Assembly (NCBI RefSeq): GCF_963576545.1
Contig: NC_083651.1
Span: 14,571,124 to 14,635,123 of the forward strand
DNA length: 64,000 bases
From: Limanda limanda
Taxonomy: Eukaryota; Chordata; Actinopteri; Pleuronectiformes; Pleuronectidae
Direction: 5' to 3'
The notes beneath the pieces were generated by a model. That model was given only the letters and a program-made list of their open reading frames with translations, was not told where the DNA came from and did no database searches. Below are positions 12,108 through 23,300 of this stretch, piece after piece; positions within the stretch are counted from its first letter, which is position 1; the number at the start of each line of letters is the position of its first letter. The translations under genes and the position numbers were made by a program.

Positions 12108-15100
12108 TCAATCCTCTGCATCGAGTTTGCTATTCAGCTGGTGCTCTTCTGCCCAAAGAGATTTGCCTGACTTCTTTCCTCCCGAGGCGTTGGTCCGGCA
12201 TATCTTCAGCAACAGCAGGGAAATCACCAACAGTGAGCCTATGACAAGCACTACAAGAATCCCTATCCAGGTAGCTGACTTGCATTGTGGCTCGAACGCG
12301 CCTTCTCCTACAAAGAAATCAAAGAAATGTTTCACCTGCATGCGACCAAGCGTCCACGCAATTTCACATCGAGTCAAGTGGTGCTCACCTTCTGTCAAGA
12401 CATTAACAGTCAAGTGTCCAGACGTTTCCACCGCGACCTTCCTCCATCCACGAGACAGAGAGGGCAGCCACTCCTCTACCTCGCAGAAATACAGGCCGCT
12501 GTTTTCAGGAGCTGGCTTCGAGACCGTAAGGCTGAACCGATTGGGTGCAGGGTGGCCAAATCTCAGCTGACGACCCCCAACCAACATGTCTTGTAGGGTA
12601 GCGTTTCGATAAGCTACGAATATGGGCCGTTTTTGAATTCCTGTTTCCTTCTGCCAAAACCATGTGACCTGGAACTCAGATTCATCGCTGGGCTGGTCAG
12701 TGACGTGGCAGGGGATGGTGAAGTCCCCGGAGCTGCTCACATTTAGCTCCTGCTCATCCTTTACCATGGACAGGTTTTTTTCTAAAAAGAAAAAAAGCAC
12801 ACAGTTTAAAAGACACATTTCGTTCAGCTCAAGTGAAACAAGATGATTGGTTTCAGTGGGACTTTAAGTTAAATTCCGAGGCACACAGCCAAAAGAGACT
12901 TAATGGGAAATAGACAAAGAGGAGTGAAGATGGTTTACAAAAAGCCGAAAGAGAAATCTCTATCTGTAATAGAAGACTTAGGGCAACCATCAACAACACC
13001 ACTATGGCAAAACAAAAGCCAGCACCATTAGAGAATACTTACTTTGCAAAGAATATATGTGATTGTGCAGCACAAGCCAATTCAAATTGATATTAAAGAC
13101 CATACACTCCTATAATATTGGGTATTATCATTGTTATTACTTGAAAGTGATAGTGTAGCACTGAAATTCTCTTACTTGCTATTTTATCAAGTACTTGATA
13201 AAAAAAATGATATTTCTCTAATCAATGTTTCGTTTTTATTGCGAAGATGCCGATGCTTGCAACTGTACCGGATTTAGTACAAATATCTTGACATCATTTC
13301 TCATCAACTCTTCCTTTAAACACCCATGCAAACACACAACCAAACACACACAGCTACCCATAGATTTCTCAATAAAAAGTCATCATACCAGCAACATTCA
13401 CAGTCAGCGAGATAGGACCAGCGCTCTCTGAGGCCTTTTGCTGCCAGTGACCTTCACGATCCAGCTGGTATTGCTCCACCTGGCACTGGAACGTCCCACT
13501 ATCCCCCTCATGGGCCGTCTGAATTCTGAGGTGGAAGCTGCTCTGTGTGGGTCGGACGAGACGAAGCCGCCCCTGCAGATCTCTGAGCGGCTCGTTCTCA
13601 GGATACCGCAGCAAACCCATGTGATCGAGCTCTACTAAGGAGACATTTGTCGTGGGGGAACTGTGTCCAGTGAAGAGCCAGGCAACTTTGTAGAAGACAG
13701 AAGGACTGAATGCACCGGAGAGGATGTTACACTTGAGTTTCACCTCGTCTCCCTCTCCTGCAATCAGCTGCTGCGGCCCAACCACTTCTAACCGAAGATC
13801 GTTGGCTGGAAAAACCAGAGAGAAGTCAATATTTTGTTAAGTTATTCCTTTTTATATGGTATGAATTAAATGTGGCTGATTATGTATATAGTTATAGAAA
13901 AATCTGGAGAAATTTACTGTGAGCTAATTCAAGATAAACAAACTTACCAGGCTCAATTAGATTCAGCTCAGTGATTTGGGACTTTGGCGGGAGCTGATAC
14001 CAGTTACCACGAGCTTCTTGTAGCCACTCCGCCACCTGGCATATGTACGAGCCATGGTCCGAGATCTGAGCTTGCCGAATAGTCAACTCAAAACTTGGAC
14101 CCTTGCTGCGCCTCATGCTGATTCGTTGTCTGTCGCTCGGCTCCACCTGGGTCCCAAATGTTATGAGGGCTTCCCGGTCCGAGCTTACGATGGTCTTATT
14201 TTCTCCCTGTTGCTGGTGCAGCCAGGTTACGGCATATTGAGAGGATGCAAAGGGCTCTGAGCTAACTGAGCACTTTATTTCTATGTCACTGTTGATATTT
14301 CTTGTCAAAGTGGGAGGGGAGGTCAGACTGAGTTTGCTCTCTAAAAGAGGGGAAAAAAAGGAGAAGTCATATAGGGTGAGAAACAATGACAGATAGAATA
14401 CACAATGCAGCTTTCATCCAAAAGATGGCAAGAAGCCGTATGAATCTCAGAGCTACCTGGGTACTGCACCATCACAGCCACTTGGTTGGATGGACGCGGC
14501 TTCTTGGGAAAATTTTGGATGTAGGCAGATGCCTCACACTGGTACTTCCCTGCCTCTCTGGGGCTGGCACCATTGATAAGCAGATAATGAGTGACCTCCT
14601 TGGGTTTGTTCACTACTCTCAACTGGTAGACGTGCTGGTCTCCAGACCAGCTGATATCACCATTCCACTTCAGTGTAAGGATGTTTTGAATGGTCGCATC
14701 TTCGTGCTGCAGGATCCAACTCAGAGTTGTTGGCACATGTGGACCTTGGACCCGGCACATCAACTCCACATTTTCTCCAACAGTCACACTGGTTTTGCGA
14801 CTGATCAGTTTCACAGATGACTCTGTATCGAGTGACAAACAAGAAATTGGTGAACCATCCATGATGAAACAAAGGACTGGAGAAAAACATTAATAGAGTA
14901 GTCCACCTCTTCTCTCACTTATATTTGTGTTCTTCTGCACAATTTCTCAAAATACCCTCCCTATTTAAAACAAGAAACGGTGTAGATGCATGTTTTAATC
15001 CAGATATATTAACAGAAATTGCTCATTCAAATATTTTGCCTTTGCAGTCTTAACACTTTTGAGGAAATAGGTTATTCCTCTTAAAATGCAACGACATGCA

Positions 15101-18100
15101 GTGTGAGGTACTTCAAAGTCTCCACTTTTAAACATTATCAACAGACACATATCAACAGGAGTTTAAAACCCTGGACGTAAATAGTAATAGTCACTGCACC
15201 CTCCAACACAAAGAATATTGAACTGTACAAAGACATCCTGTATATTTTCTTTCTTATAATTTTACTCATGTCCAGGCTTTTAGGTGCAATTTAATTTGTG
15301 CAAATAAAAGGTTTTCCTCTTGGAAGCAAGATCATGCAAATATCATGAAATATTAGATTTACCATTTATTCAGCAAATTTTAGTAGTGAGTTTCCCACAG
15401 ATGTATCAGGTTACATGACAATGACACAAGATTTTTAACAATACTAATCAAACAACTCAACGATTGAAACCTGTTGTAATAATGTGCACGACATTGACAG
15501 ACAGATACACATCTTACTTGTGGGACTAACTGTCACAGTGCTCGTTGCTGACTGGCTGTGGATCTTGCTGTTTGTTTTCCATTCAGACACAGAGCACTGG
15601 TAGATGCCTGAATCAGAGGGCGTGACCTCATCCAGCTCTAAAGTGAAGGTGTCGGCCGTTGGGCGTGTTGCCCTCACTCCGCGACTCGCTGACTCCCCCT
15701 CTATCTCCGTGACGCCCTCCTGACTTAGACTGATGATGTTTTCAAACTTGGACGTGGACTGACGTTCCCATGTCACAGAGAGTTGACCCTTAACCCCATC
15801 CACTTTACAGGTGAGGTTCAGCCTGTCACCTTCGTCAACACTCACGTAGGTTTGCATTTCAGCTGAGAGCCCACTTTCTGCCGGGAGACACGGGAACAGA
15901 CAGATGCATGTGTTTGACAAGATGATAGAAAACACGATTTTCTTAATAGTAGTTAATAGCGTTAAGGTTATGGTCAGAATATATCATATAGGAAAAGAAA
16001 TGTAAATGATTTAGTTCCTGTGTGTGTGGCTAATTTATTCTGAACATTTCTGCTGACTGACCTGATGCGGAGATGCTGACCAGCAGGGGGCTGGAAGTCT
16101 GGGCTTCTCCGGCTGTAAAGGCTCCATCCTGGCCTCTGTCCTGAGGCCATGCCCGACAGAAATATTCTCCGTGGTCCTCAGTTCTGACAGGCTGCAGTCT
16201 GAGACGGTACTCTTTGTCCCCGACCCGGGCGGCCCTCAGCTCGCCTCTTTTCTCTCTGCCACTATACTCGGGCCCCACAGACAGAATGCCTGTAGGTTCG
16301 ATGCGCGCCAGCTCAACACTTCCCCGGAGCCAGCTTACAGAAAGAAACCTTTTCTCCAGATTGTCAGCGTCTACGTTGCAGGATAGCGATAGCTCCTGGC
16401 CCTCCTGCAGAGTTGTCTGCTGGATGGAGATTCTCACCACCAGAGACGATGTGTCTGGCACCACCTCTACTCGAGGCACAAAATAAACCTCAGACAAATA
16501 TGGCAAACAGACTCACACATCCTGTGAAGAAGCCACAACGGAAAAGCTGAATATGTCGACATGTACTTTTCACAGATAATAGAATGATAGATGCTTCTTA
16601 CCTCTGGCTTTGACATGTAGTGCAGTGCTCTCTGCATCCTTCTGTGTGATAGAGTACCAGGAGCGGTCAGGATCTTGGATCCACTCCTGAGCCTGACAGT
16701 AGATCTTGCCTTGGTCTGACACCTCAAGCTTTGCCATATGTAACCTATATGTGGCCTCTCCCATTTTATCTAACCTTATGAGTCCATCAAGATAACGCCC
16801 TTCAAATGTCGGGCCTGGAATCAGGGTGAAATCCCTGTCCAGAGAAATGATCGGCCGAGCGTCCTCCTCGCCGTCTTTTTGGAGAAGCCAGGCTAAAGAC
16901 AGATGGGTGTGCTGGATGGTGTTGCTGGAGGCTTGGCACGTTAGAGTGAGAGCATCACCCTCATTATGGCTCAGTGATGTGGAGACAGGTGATGACACAC
17001 TTAAGGAGTTGTCAATCACTACGGCACAATGTCAGACACAGAGACAAGGATATGGAAGTCACATTTTTGCCATATTACAACACAATGATGCAGATATGTT
17101 GAAAAACAGGTTGTGCAATAAAAATTGTAGAATGGCAATTACCTTTAACTAATGTGTTTGCATTGTAGGTTCCAGCGTAAGCAGATTCTGTGTTGACCAC
17201 ATTGCACTCAAAGTCGCCTTCATCAGCTTTCTGCAGGCTCTGGATCTCAAAGAGGACGGAGTTCGGAGACACATGTTTCAGAGTAATCTCCTTGCGTGCC
17301 ACACGTTGGCTGTATGCGGCATACGCAAAGCTTTCATCAGAAGAACTGATGATGTTGATCTGGAATGTTGGATTTTTGGGCTTCGTGACACGGAACTCGA
17401 ATTTCTTTGGAGTGCTGTCGTCTGCAAAGCCGCTGACATTGCAGGAGATGGAGAGTGAAGCGCCCAACACACGATACAGGGGCCCGGACTGTGATTCAGT
17501 GAGCACTTTGGCCTCTCCTGAGGAAAGAACATTGAAATCACATGAAAACAGCTAATTTAAAGGTCAGTCTTGCTTTGTAAGGGTGCTACTCTTCAAGAAC
17601 TAATCTTGTGTGGACATGTGAGACAAAACTACAAGTTGTACAGCACATTACAAAAAAAAAATAAACCTTTTACAGTATGAGGTATTTATTCATTATGCAA
17701 GAAAAGCTCTGTTTGGGGGTATAGATTTTTATTTTATATAACTATATCATCTAACTATTGCAACCTTTTAAGTTCCATAAAAAATATTTTGCAAGTAATT
17801 CATTTTTTATTTAAAAGAGTAAGGGAGTGGCATATGTGAATCAATAACTTTAAAATGAATTACAACCATATAATGGTTAAGGTCATTTTTAAGAAATTTT
17901 AAATAAGCTGCCAAAAAATCATGAGAAATGTTGATGAATCTGATTCATTTTAAGCGTAGTTAAACAAAACCACGTATAAGTGGTTATTGACATTGCTGTT
18001 TATTTACTAGTCGCACATTCAACCAGGACTAAAGCAAAATAGGATGTACTCAAAAACGCCAACTCTTTATTTCAAAATGTCTATCATTTATAAAAATAAG

Positions 18101-18288
18101 CATGTATTTTCCTTATTAAATTGTTGTATATATTTCACCATATTTGCATTAAGTTTGAATGGCATCCAGCTTGAATGCCAATATGGATGAATATGAATTA
18201 AATACAGCTGCAGGAATTCAGCAAAGTACTCACCACTGTGCAGGAGTAAAGTCAGACAGACCAGCAGACCGACCCTGCAACACCTCAT
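12108..18288 (-). CDS. cd101: CD101 (IGSF2)/IGSF3-like EWI-family immunoglobulin receptor, 8 Ig domains
   Basis: Ten coding exons, read right to left: 18288-18234, 17517-17143, 17018-16602, 16469-16062, 15877-15518, 14822-14457, 14340-13948, 13805-13389, 12781-12389, 12307-12108. They total 3384 nt (1127 aa), with GT-AG introns all in phase 1. Exon 1 encodes a signal peptide (MRCCRVGLLVCLTLLL). Each of the next eight exons is one complete V-type Ig domain with both core cysteines and a D-x-G-x-Y/F-x-C-type strand. Domain 2 carries the family hallmark EWI (QEWIQDPD). Exon 10 holds the membrane segment (from about WIGILVVLVIG) and a ~30-aa tail with KSLWAEE. The family comprises CD101, IGSF3, PTGFRN and IGSF8, cell-surface partners of tetraspanins; human CD101 dampens T-cell and myeloid activation. 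Domains 5-7 recall human CD101, but eight domains match IGSF3 (CD101 has seven), so orthology is not settled. The start is the first ATG before the signal peptide. The gene is divergent from klhl6. Confidence 0.88.
12308..12388 (-). other. 81-nt in-frame stop-free last intron of the cd101-like gene
   Basis: Between domain 8 and the membrane exon there is an 81-nt intron with a good donor (GAAG|gtgagc) and acceptor (ttctttgtag|GA). Its length is a multiple of three and it has no stop in the coding frame. Retention would therefore insert 27 residues just outside the membrane (beginning EHHLTRCEIAW) without disrupting the protein. Splicing is the preferred reading because the junction is phase 1 like all the others. 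Confidence 0.6.
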
Positions 18289-18392
18289 CCTGAAGCACAG
18301 TGTTCACACCAGTCGCTCTCTCTGCATGTGAACATCTGTCAGTGACTCAATACAGAGGTATAAATGTGGCTTGTGTTTCCATGGATACAATA

Positions 18393-18401
18393 AGAGGAAG
18401 T
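18393..18401 (+). promoter_or_regulatory. PU.1/ETS-like motif upstream of the cd101-like gene
   Basis: AGAGGAAGT lies about 105 bases upstream of the cd101-like ATG. It matches the core of the PU.1/ETS consensus used in myeloid and B-cell promoters. This is motif evidence only; the core is short enough to occur by chance. Confidence 0.3.
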
Positions 18402-20100
18402 CTGAAATATTTCCGGTACAAGGGCAGAAGTTTACATTTGCAACACACGGTAGCATCTTGTGAAGCTATTTTCATTTTTGGTTATGAAACTTGTGGTGGA
18501 GTTTTGGATTTTTTAATAGTTTTGTTTCACCTGCTAAAAAAAAAAAATATAGGCTGACATCAGTGCACTACATACCATAATATGAAATAAAATAAAAATC
18601 ACTTCCTTATCAAAGAAAGAGAAAGGGCACTATCTTTTTTTCATGCATAAGATATGTGCAGCTTCTGTTTTTATTCTCATATTTATTTACTTTATTTACC
18701 AACTCAGGCCTTCTGTAATCCAATCGGACAGTAACAGATTTGTTTGTAGATACGGATTCTGGAGACGAATTGTGTTGCTAGGAAACAGCTCTGGTCTAAG
18801 TTTAACCTATTTACCAAAACAGGTAAGTTTGGACCCGTTCAGAGGCTGTTTCACGTTGTGTTGTACATCGATGAGGCAATAGTGCCACCTGGTGGACAAG
18901 GCAAGACAAACAGTGCATTCCTGCTCAGCTGGGTTTTTTATTTTTCACTTTTTAGCTTGAGGCCTCAACTGTCATTATGACTGAGGGGGATTTTATGGAT
19001 CCGGAAAATAAGACTCATTCAAACGTTTCCAATGAAATGAAATGAAAGAAAACAATTACCACTCCATGCGTATAACTTATAGAGATACATTCATTAGTTA
19101 AAGTAGCAACATGAAATGTGAACTATTTATGATGTAAAGCTTAAATTTAAATATGGAAGTACATACAAAGAAAGATACATACATGGTAACAGAGAGCTCT
19201 TTGTAGAGTTACTGAACTTCACTTTAGACAGCACACTTGCGCTGCAGTTATTGATGCAACACTGAAAAGCTTCAGATGGCATTTAATGATAGATTTGAAA
19301 TCTTGCTCAAGCCTCCGAGATGGATAAGTGCAAGATACGTGTTTGTGGCTATAGCAATGTCTCTGCCTTACATGCTCTGCTGAGGAATTCTATGTATGAA
19401 TTTATGATTCAAATGACTCGCTGAAAAATATGCCTTAGCTGAGACGACACTTGTCTGAGTGTGTTTTTAATCCCTGTGGACTTGTACAGCGTTGTAAAGT
19501 GTGAGGATTGTATTTCTTCTTTTTGTCTGTATTTTGTCATATATCTATTTTTATTATTTTTGGTACTGAATACTGCATCATAATGACATTTTCAAAAATA
19601 ATAGTTTTTATGTACAAATGTATATATAAGTAAGAGAGTGTGAAGAGAATATATATAACACATAATATAAATAAATAAATACATAAATACATGGTATAAT
19701 ATTATTTATAGTGATATATATAATACAAAGCAATGTTAAGTATATATTAGATTGTTACTGTGGTAAATGGTCTATATACGACTTCTTAGTAGTAGCACAA
19801 GTTCCTCAGTGGAAATACTGAAGGAGGAGCAAAAGCTGCTATTGCACTTGCACCCACACTCATCCTGGTCCCCAGCTGCTTCTGAGCCAGACTGGTGGAG
19901 TGACGACACTAAAATAAGAAGTGAAACCTTGTTGACAACGATTCATATGAATACAGTAAGTATTTAAAACAGAGTCTAAAAGATATTTCTCTTTCAGCCA
20001 GGTCTAGACAAAGAGTGTTATTGACAGTTCTCGTTGTGCACTGAGGTGTGCTGGGTGAAAACCTAACATCTGTGGTCCTGAAAAAATGTAAAAAATTTCG
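18402..20100. other. intergenic region between the divergent cd101-like and klhl6 genes
   Basis: About 2 kb separate the two start codons. The stretch is AT-rich, with low-complexity TATATA/ATAA runs around 19,610-19,750 and no ORF resembling a known protein. Since the genes diverge, their promoters must lie here; recognisable immune-type motifs are only at the two ends. Confidence 0.6.
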
Positions 20101-20108
20101 TAACTTTA

Positions 20109-20119
20109 GGGGAACTTTC
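20109..20119 (+). promoter_or_regulatory. kappaB-like motif upstream of klhl6
   Basis: GGGGAACTTTC resembles the NF-kappaB/Rel consensus with one mismatch at the 3' half-site. It lies about 20 bases upstream of a strong PU.1-like motif and about 230 bases before the klhl6 ATG. Motif evidence only. Confidence 0.25.
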
Positions 20120-20137
20120 ATACGCAACAACACGAGA

Positions 20138-20200
20138 AGAGGAAGTGTCTAGAAACAAGCATTGCTGCACATGTTCCTTGCAGAGCAGGAATAGGAAGTG
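20138..20200 (+). promoter_or_regulatory. paired PU.1/ETS motifs upstream of klhl6
   Basis: AGAGGAAGTG (20138-20147) matches the PU.1 core and flank, and ATAGGAAGTG (20191-20200) is a second ETS core on the same strand. They lie about 200 and 150 bases before the ATG. KLHL6 is a B-lymphoid gene in mammals, where PU.1/ETS control is expected; binding here is inferred. Confidence 0.35.
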
Positions 20201-20349
20201 TGATGAGGACAAGAAAAAAGAAATCCACATCTCAGAGTGACAGAAATGTTGTAAGCACAAACCACAGGGGGGGTTATTCTCTGTCCTCTCACTGTGGAAG
20301 AAGAAGCTAGACGCTGTTCTCATGAGTGTCTGAAGAGCTGCTGTGGAAA

Positions 20350-23300
20350 ATGAGTGACTTGCTGGAGAGGACCACAGACTGTCCCCTGCCTCTTCTCGGA
20401 GACGACTCCAGGCCCGACGCGGAGAAGGAGAGCCTGACGGGAGCAGAGGAGCTGTGCTGGGAGGATGGAGGTCTACCTGTGGAGCTGCAGAAAGGGATGG
20501 AGACGATGCGGGTGAACAGTGAGCTCACTGATGTGATCCTGAGAGTCCAGGGGCACGACTTCGCCTGCCACAGAGCCATACTTGCTGCTGCCAGTCAGTA
20601 CTTCAGGTAAAAAAAAAAACAAGCCGGCATTGGTCTTATTTATATCAGGATGGGTTTGTTGAGGTTTACCTCTTTTTTTTCTGTGTAGGGCAATGTTTTG
20701 CAGTGGGCTGAAGGAGAGTCATGAGGAGTACGTTCAAATACAGGGGCTGGACAGTGGGACAATGGGCTTTCTCCTGGAGTACACTTACACCAGCCGGGCC
20801 CTCCTCACACACTCCAATGTCCAGAGGATACTTGAGGCAGCCAGTCAGTTTCAGGTAAAGTGACAGTCACCTACAATGAAATTCAAGCTAGTTAATTAGT
20901 TCACATAGTTACTTATGTAAACCTTAAACACATTATCAGCATCAAATATACTTTCTTAGCATTGTAATTGGATTACTAGTAAAGAGAAAGTTGTTATAAA
21001 CATCCGCCAAGGCCGCAAACAGTCACCTTATGAAACCACATTTAAATTCACTGGATCTGTTATAGACTCTTTACTACATTGTACACACTCATTTACATCA
21101 GTTTCCTACAAGTGCCTGTTTTTTTGTAATCAAGCTCAATGAATCATTCTCAGAGAAATCAACAAAAATGTTGAACAACGCCACATCACGCAATGCTACA
21201 GAAAGTGAAAGAACTCTGATGTTGATCTGCACTTTGAGTGTTGTGACCTGATCCTCATTTCTTTCATCAAGTTTCATGGTAACTTACAAACAGACAAACG
21301 CTGACGAAAATGAAACCTTGCCGGAGGTAATAATGTAAGAATAGTAATTTGCACTATATTCGTGAAAGGAATTGACTTTTGTTGTAATGATTGATGTAAT
21401 GCAACTGACTCAACAAACTAACCACAAGCTTAAATAATCCAATCATATCCCTTAGAACATAAACAAGCCAGTAAAGACATTGTTTTTCTTTTAGCTTAAT
21501 CAAGTTTAATCTCAAATGGTTTTATCAGCATAAGATGTGCAATTCTCATCGTAGTGTGATTTTGATCTTTGGGCACACATGGTGCAACAAAAGCATGACA
21601 CAATCACCAATGTATTTGAATTGGCAGCAAAAAGAAACATGTGGGGAGACACATTCAGAAAGAAAGATTGTATGATGGTGATCACTTTAAGCAATGGGGG
21701 GGATGGTGCTACATTTCAGTTGCTCCTCTTTTCACTTCACTCAGAATTTCCTCAGACTCAGCGAAACATTTCACTGTGTCAGAGCTGTGTTGCACAAGAG
21801 AGAAGTGAAAGTTGCCCAGATGTTTACACCAAGGATCAGTTTTCCATACAGGCCTAATTTAACCGCACAGCTGTGCCAGAAAACAAGTGAGGCAGGTGTT
21901 GTCGTGCTTCTATTTTTGTGACGCGCAGATTTTTCTGTTTTAGATGTTTAAGATAAAAACTGATAGTGAGATCGATCCTTACTTCTTGGATTTTGGAGGT
22001 TTCAAGGTCCCAAGCTGGTTTAGGTTCGAGGTTAGAATTAAAATCAATTCTAGGTTAAAGATAACATTTTTGTTTACATGTAAAAGTTGTTCATCTTTTA
22101 AAGGCCCATGATATCTTTCAGTTTCCCGGTTTTATAGATGCATATCATGGTTTTATCTGCTAATTAACCTCCACATTGAGAAACCTTCTATGCGTACATC
22201 CGTTTTCAACTCTATTTATATATAAAATCTAACAGTGATTCCTGCCCCGGCCTTGTTTCTTTCAGTTCCTGCGTGTGGTGGACGCATGTGCCGGCTTTCT
22301 GAGCAAGTCTCTGCACCTGGACAACTGCATCGCCATCCTGAACCTGGCTGAACATCACGTCCTGTCAGTCCTGAAGTCCAGGGCTCAGGACTTCATCGCC
22401 TCTCGGTTCTCCCAGGTGGTGCAGCAACAGGATTTCCTGGAGCTGCCGGCAGGGTCTCTGGAGACCATCCTGCAGAGGGATGACCTGGACGTGAAGTGTG
22501 AGGAGTCTGTTTTTGAGGCTCTCATGGGCTGGGTGAGGGACCAGCATGATGAACGCTGTCCCTTACTGGCCCGGTTGTTGACACACGTGCGACTGCCGCT
22601 GCTGGATCCAGCATATTTTGTAGAGAAGGTGGAGTCGGATGAACTGATACGACGCTGCAGTGAGGCCTTTCCTTTGTTGCAAGAGGCTCGCATCTATCAC
22701 CTCTCTGGCAGGGAGGCAAGTGTAGGACATTATTCATTTTACAAAATACTAGTCAGCGTCTACTGTATATCTAAAAAAGAGGCTTTAACATTGAAGTAAC
22801 ACTTTTCATGTCAGGGGGACAAACTGCCTACTATCTTCTCAAATGTTCCATGTATCAGTATTTTGAGAATGCAAATCCCTTTGTTTGTTTGCAGGTGGTC
22901 TCTGAACGAACCAAACCCCGAGAACGACACTTTCTATCCGAGGTATTCTTGATCATCGGCGGCTGCACCAAAGACGAACGCTTCATTTCCACCGTCACCT
23001 GTCTGGACCCCCTGAGACGCAGCAGGCTGGAGGTCGCCCGGCTGCCGATCACAGAGATGGAGAACGAGTCCCAGAACCGCAAATGGGTGGAGTTTGCTTG
23101 TATCACTTTCCGCAATGAGCTTTACATATCTGGTGAGAGAGAGTGTCATTTCAAAAACAAGCTTATTTCCTGTGAGATGTGTGACATCCACAGTGCAGAT
23201 GAAAGTGAGATTGTTCAGGAACTGACACTGTGGTTACGTTGACTGTTGAGCAACAGCTACTCTGTGAAAGTTCATTGGATTTAAGATTTTTAATCAGAAT

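Noticed and set aside
12108..12818. Single 236-codon ORF as one exon
   Set aside because: It reads through an 81-nt intron with strong GT-AG sites and through the acceptor at 12782-12783. Family structure supports two exons.
22720..22725. GT donor (gtgtag) as the klhl6 intron 3 splice site
   Set aside because: It would add four bases, shift the frame into the next exon and match the donor consensus poorly.
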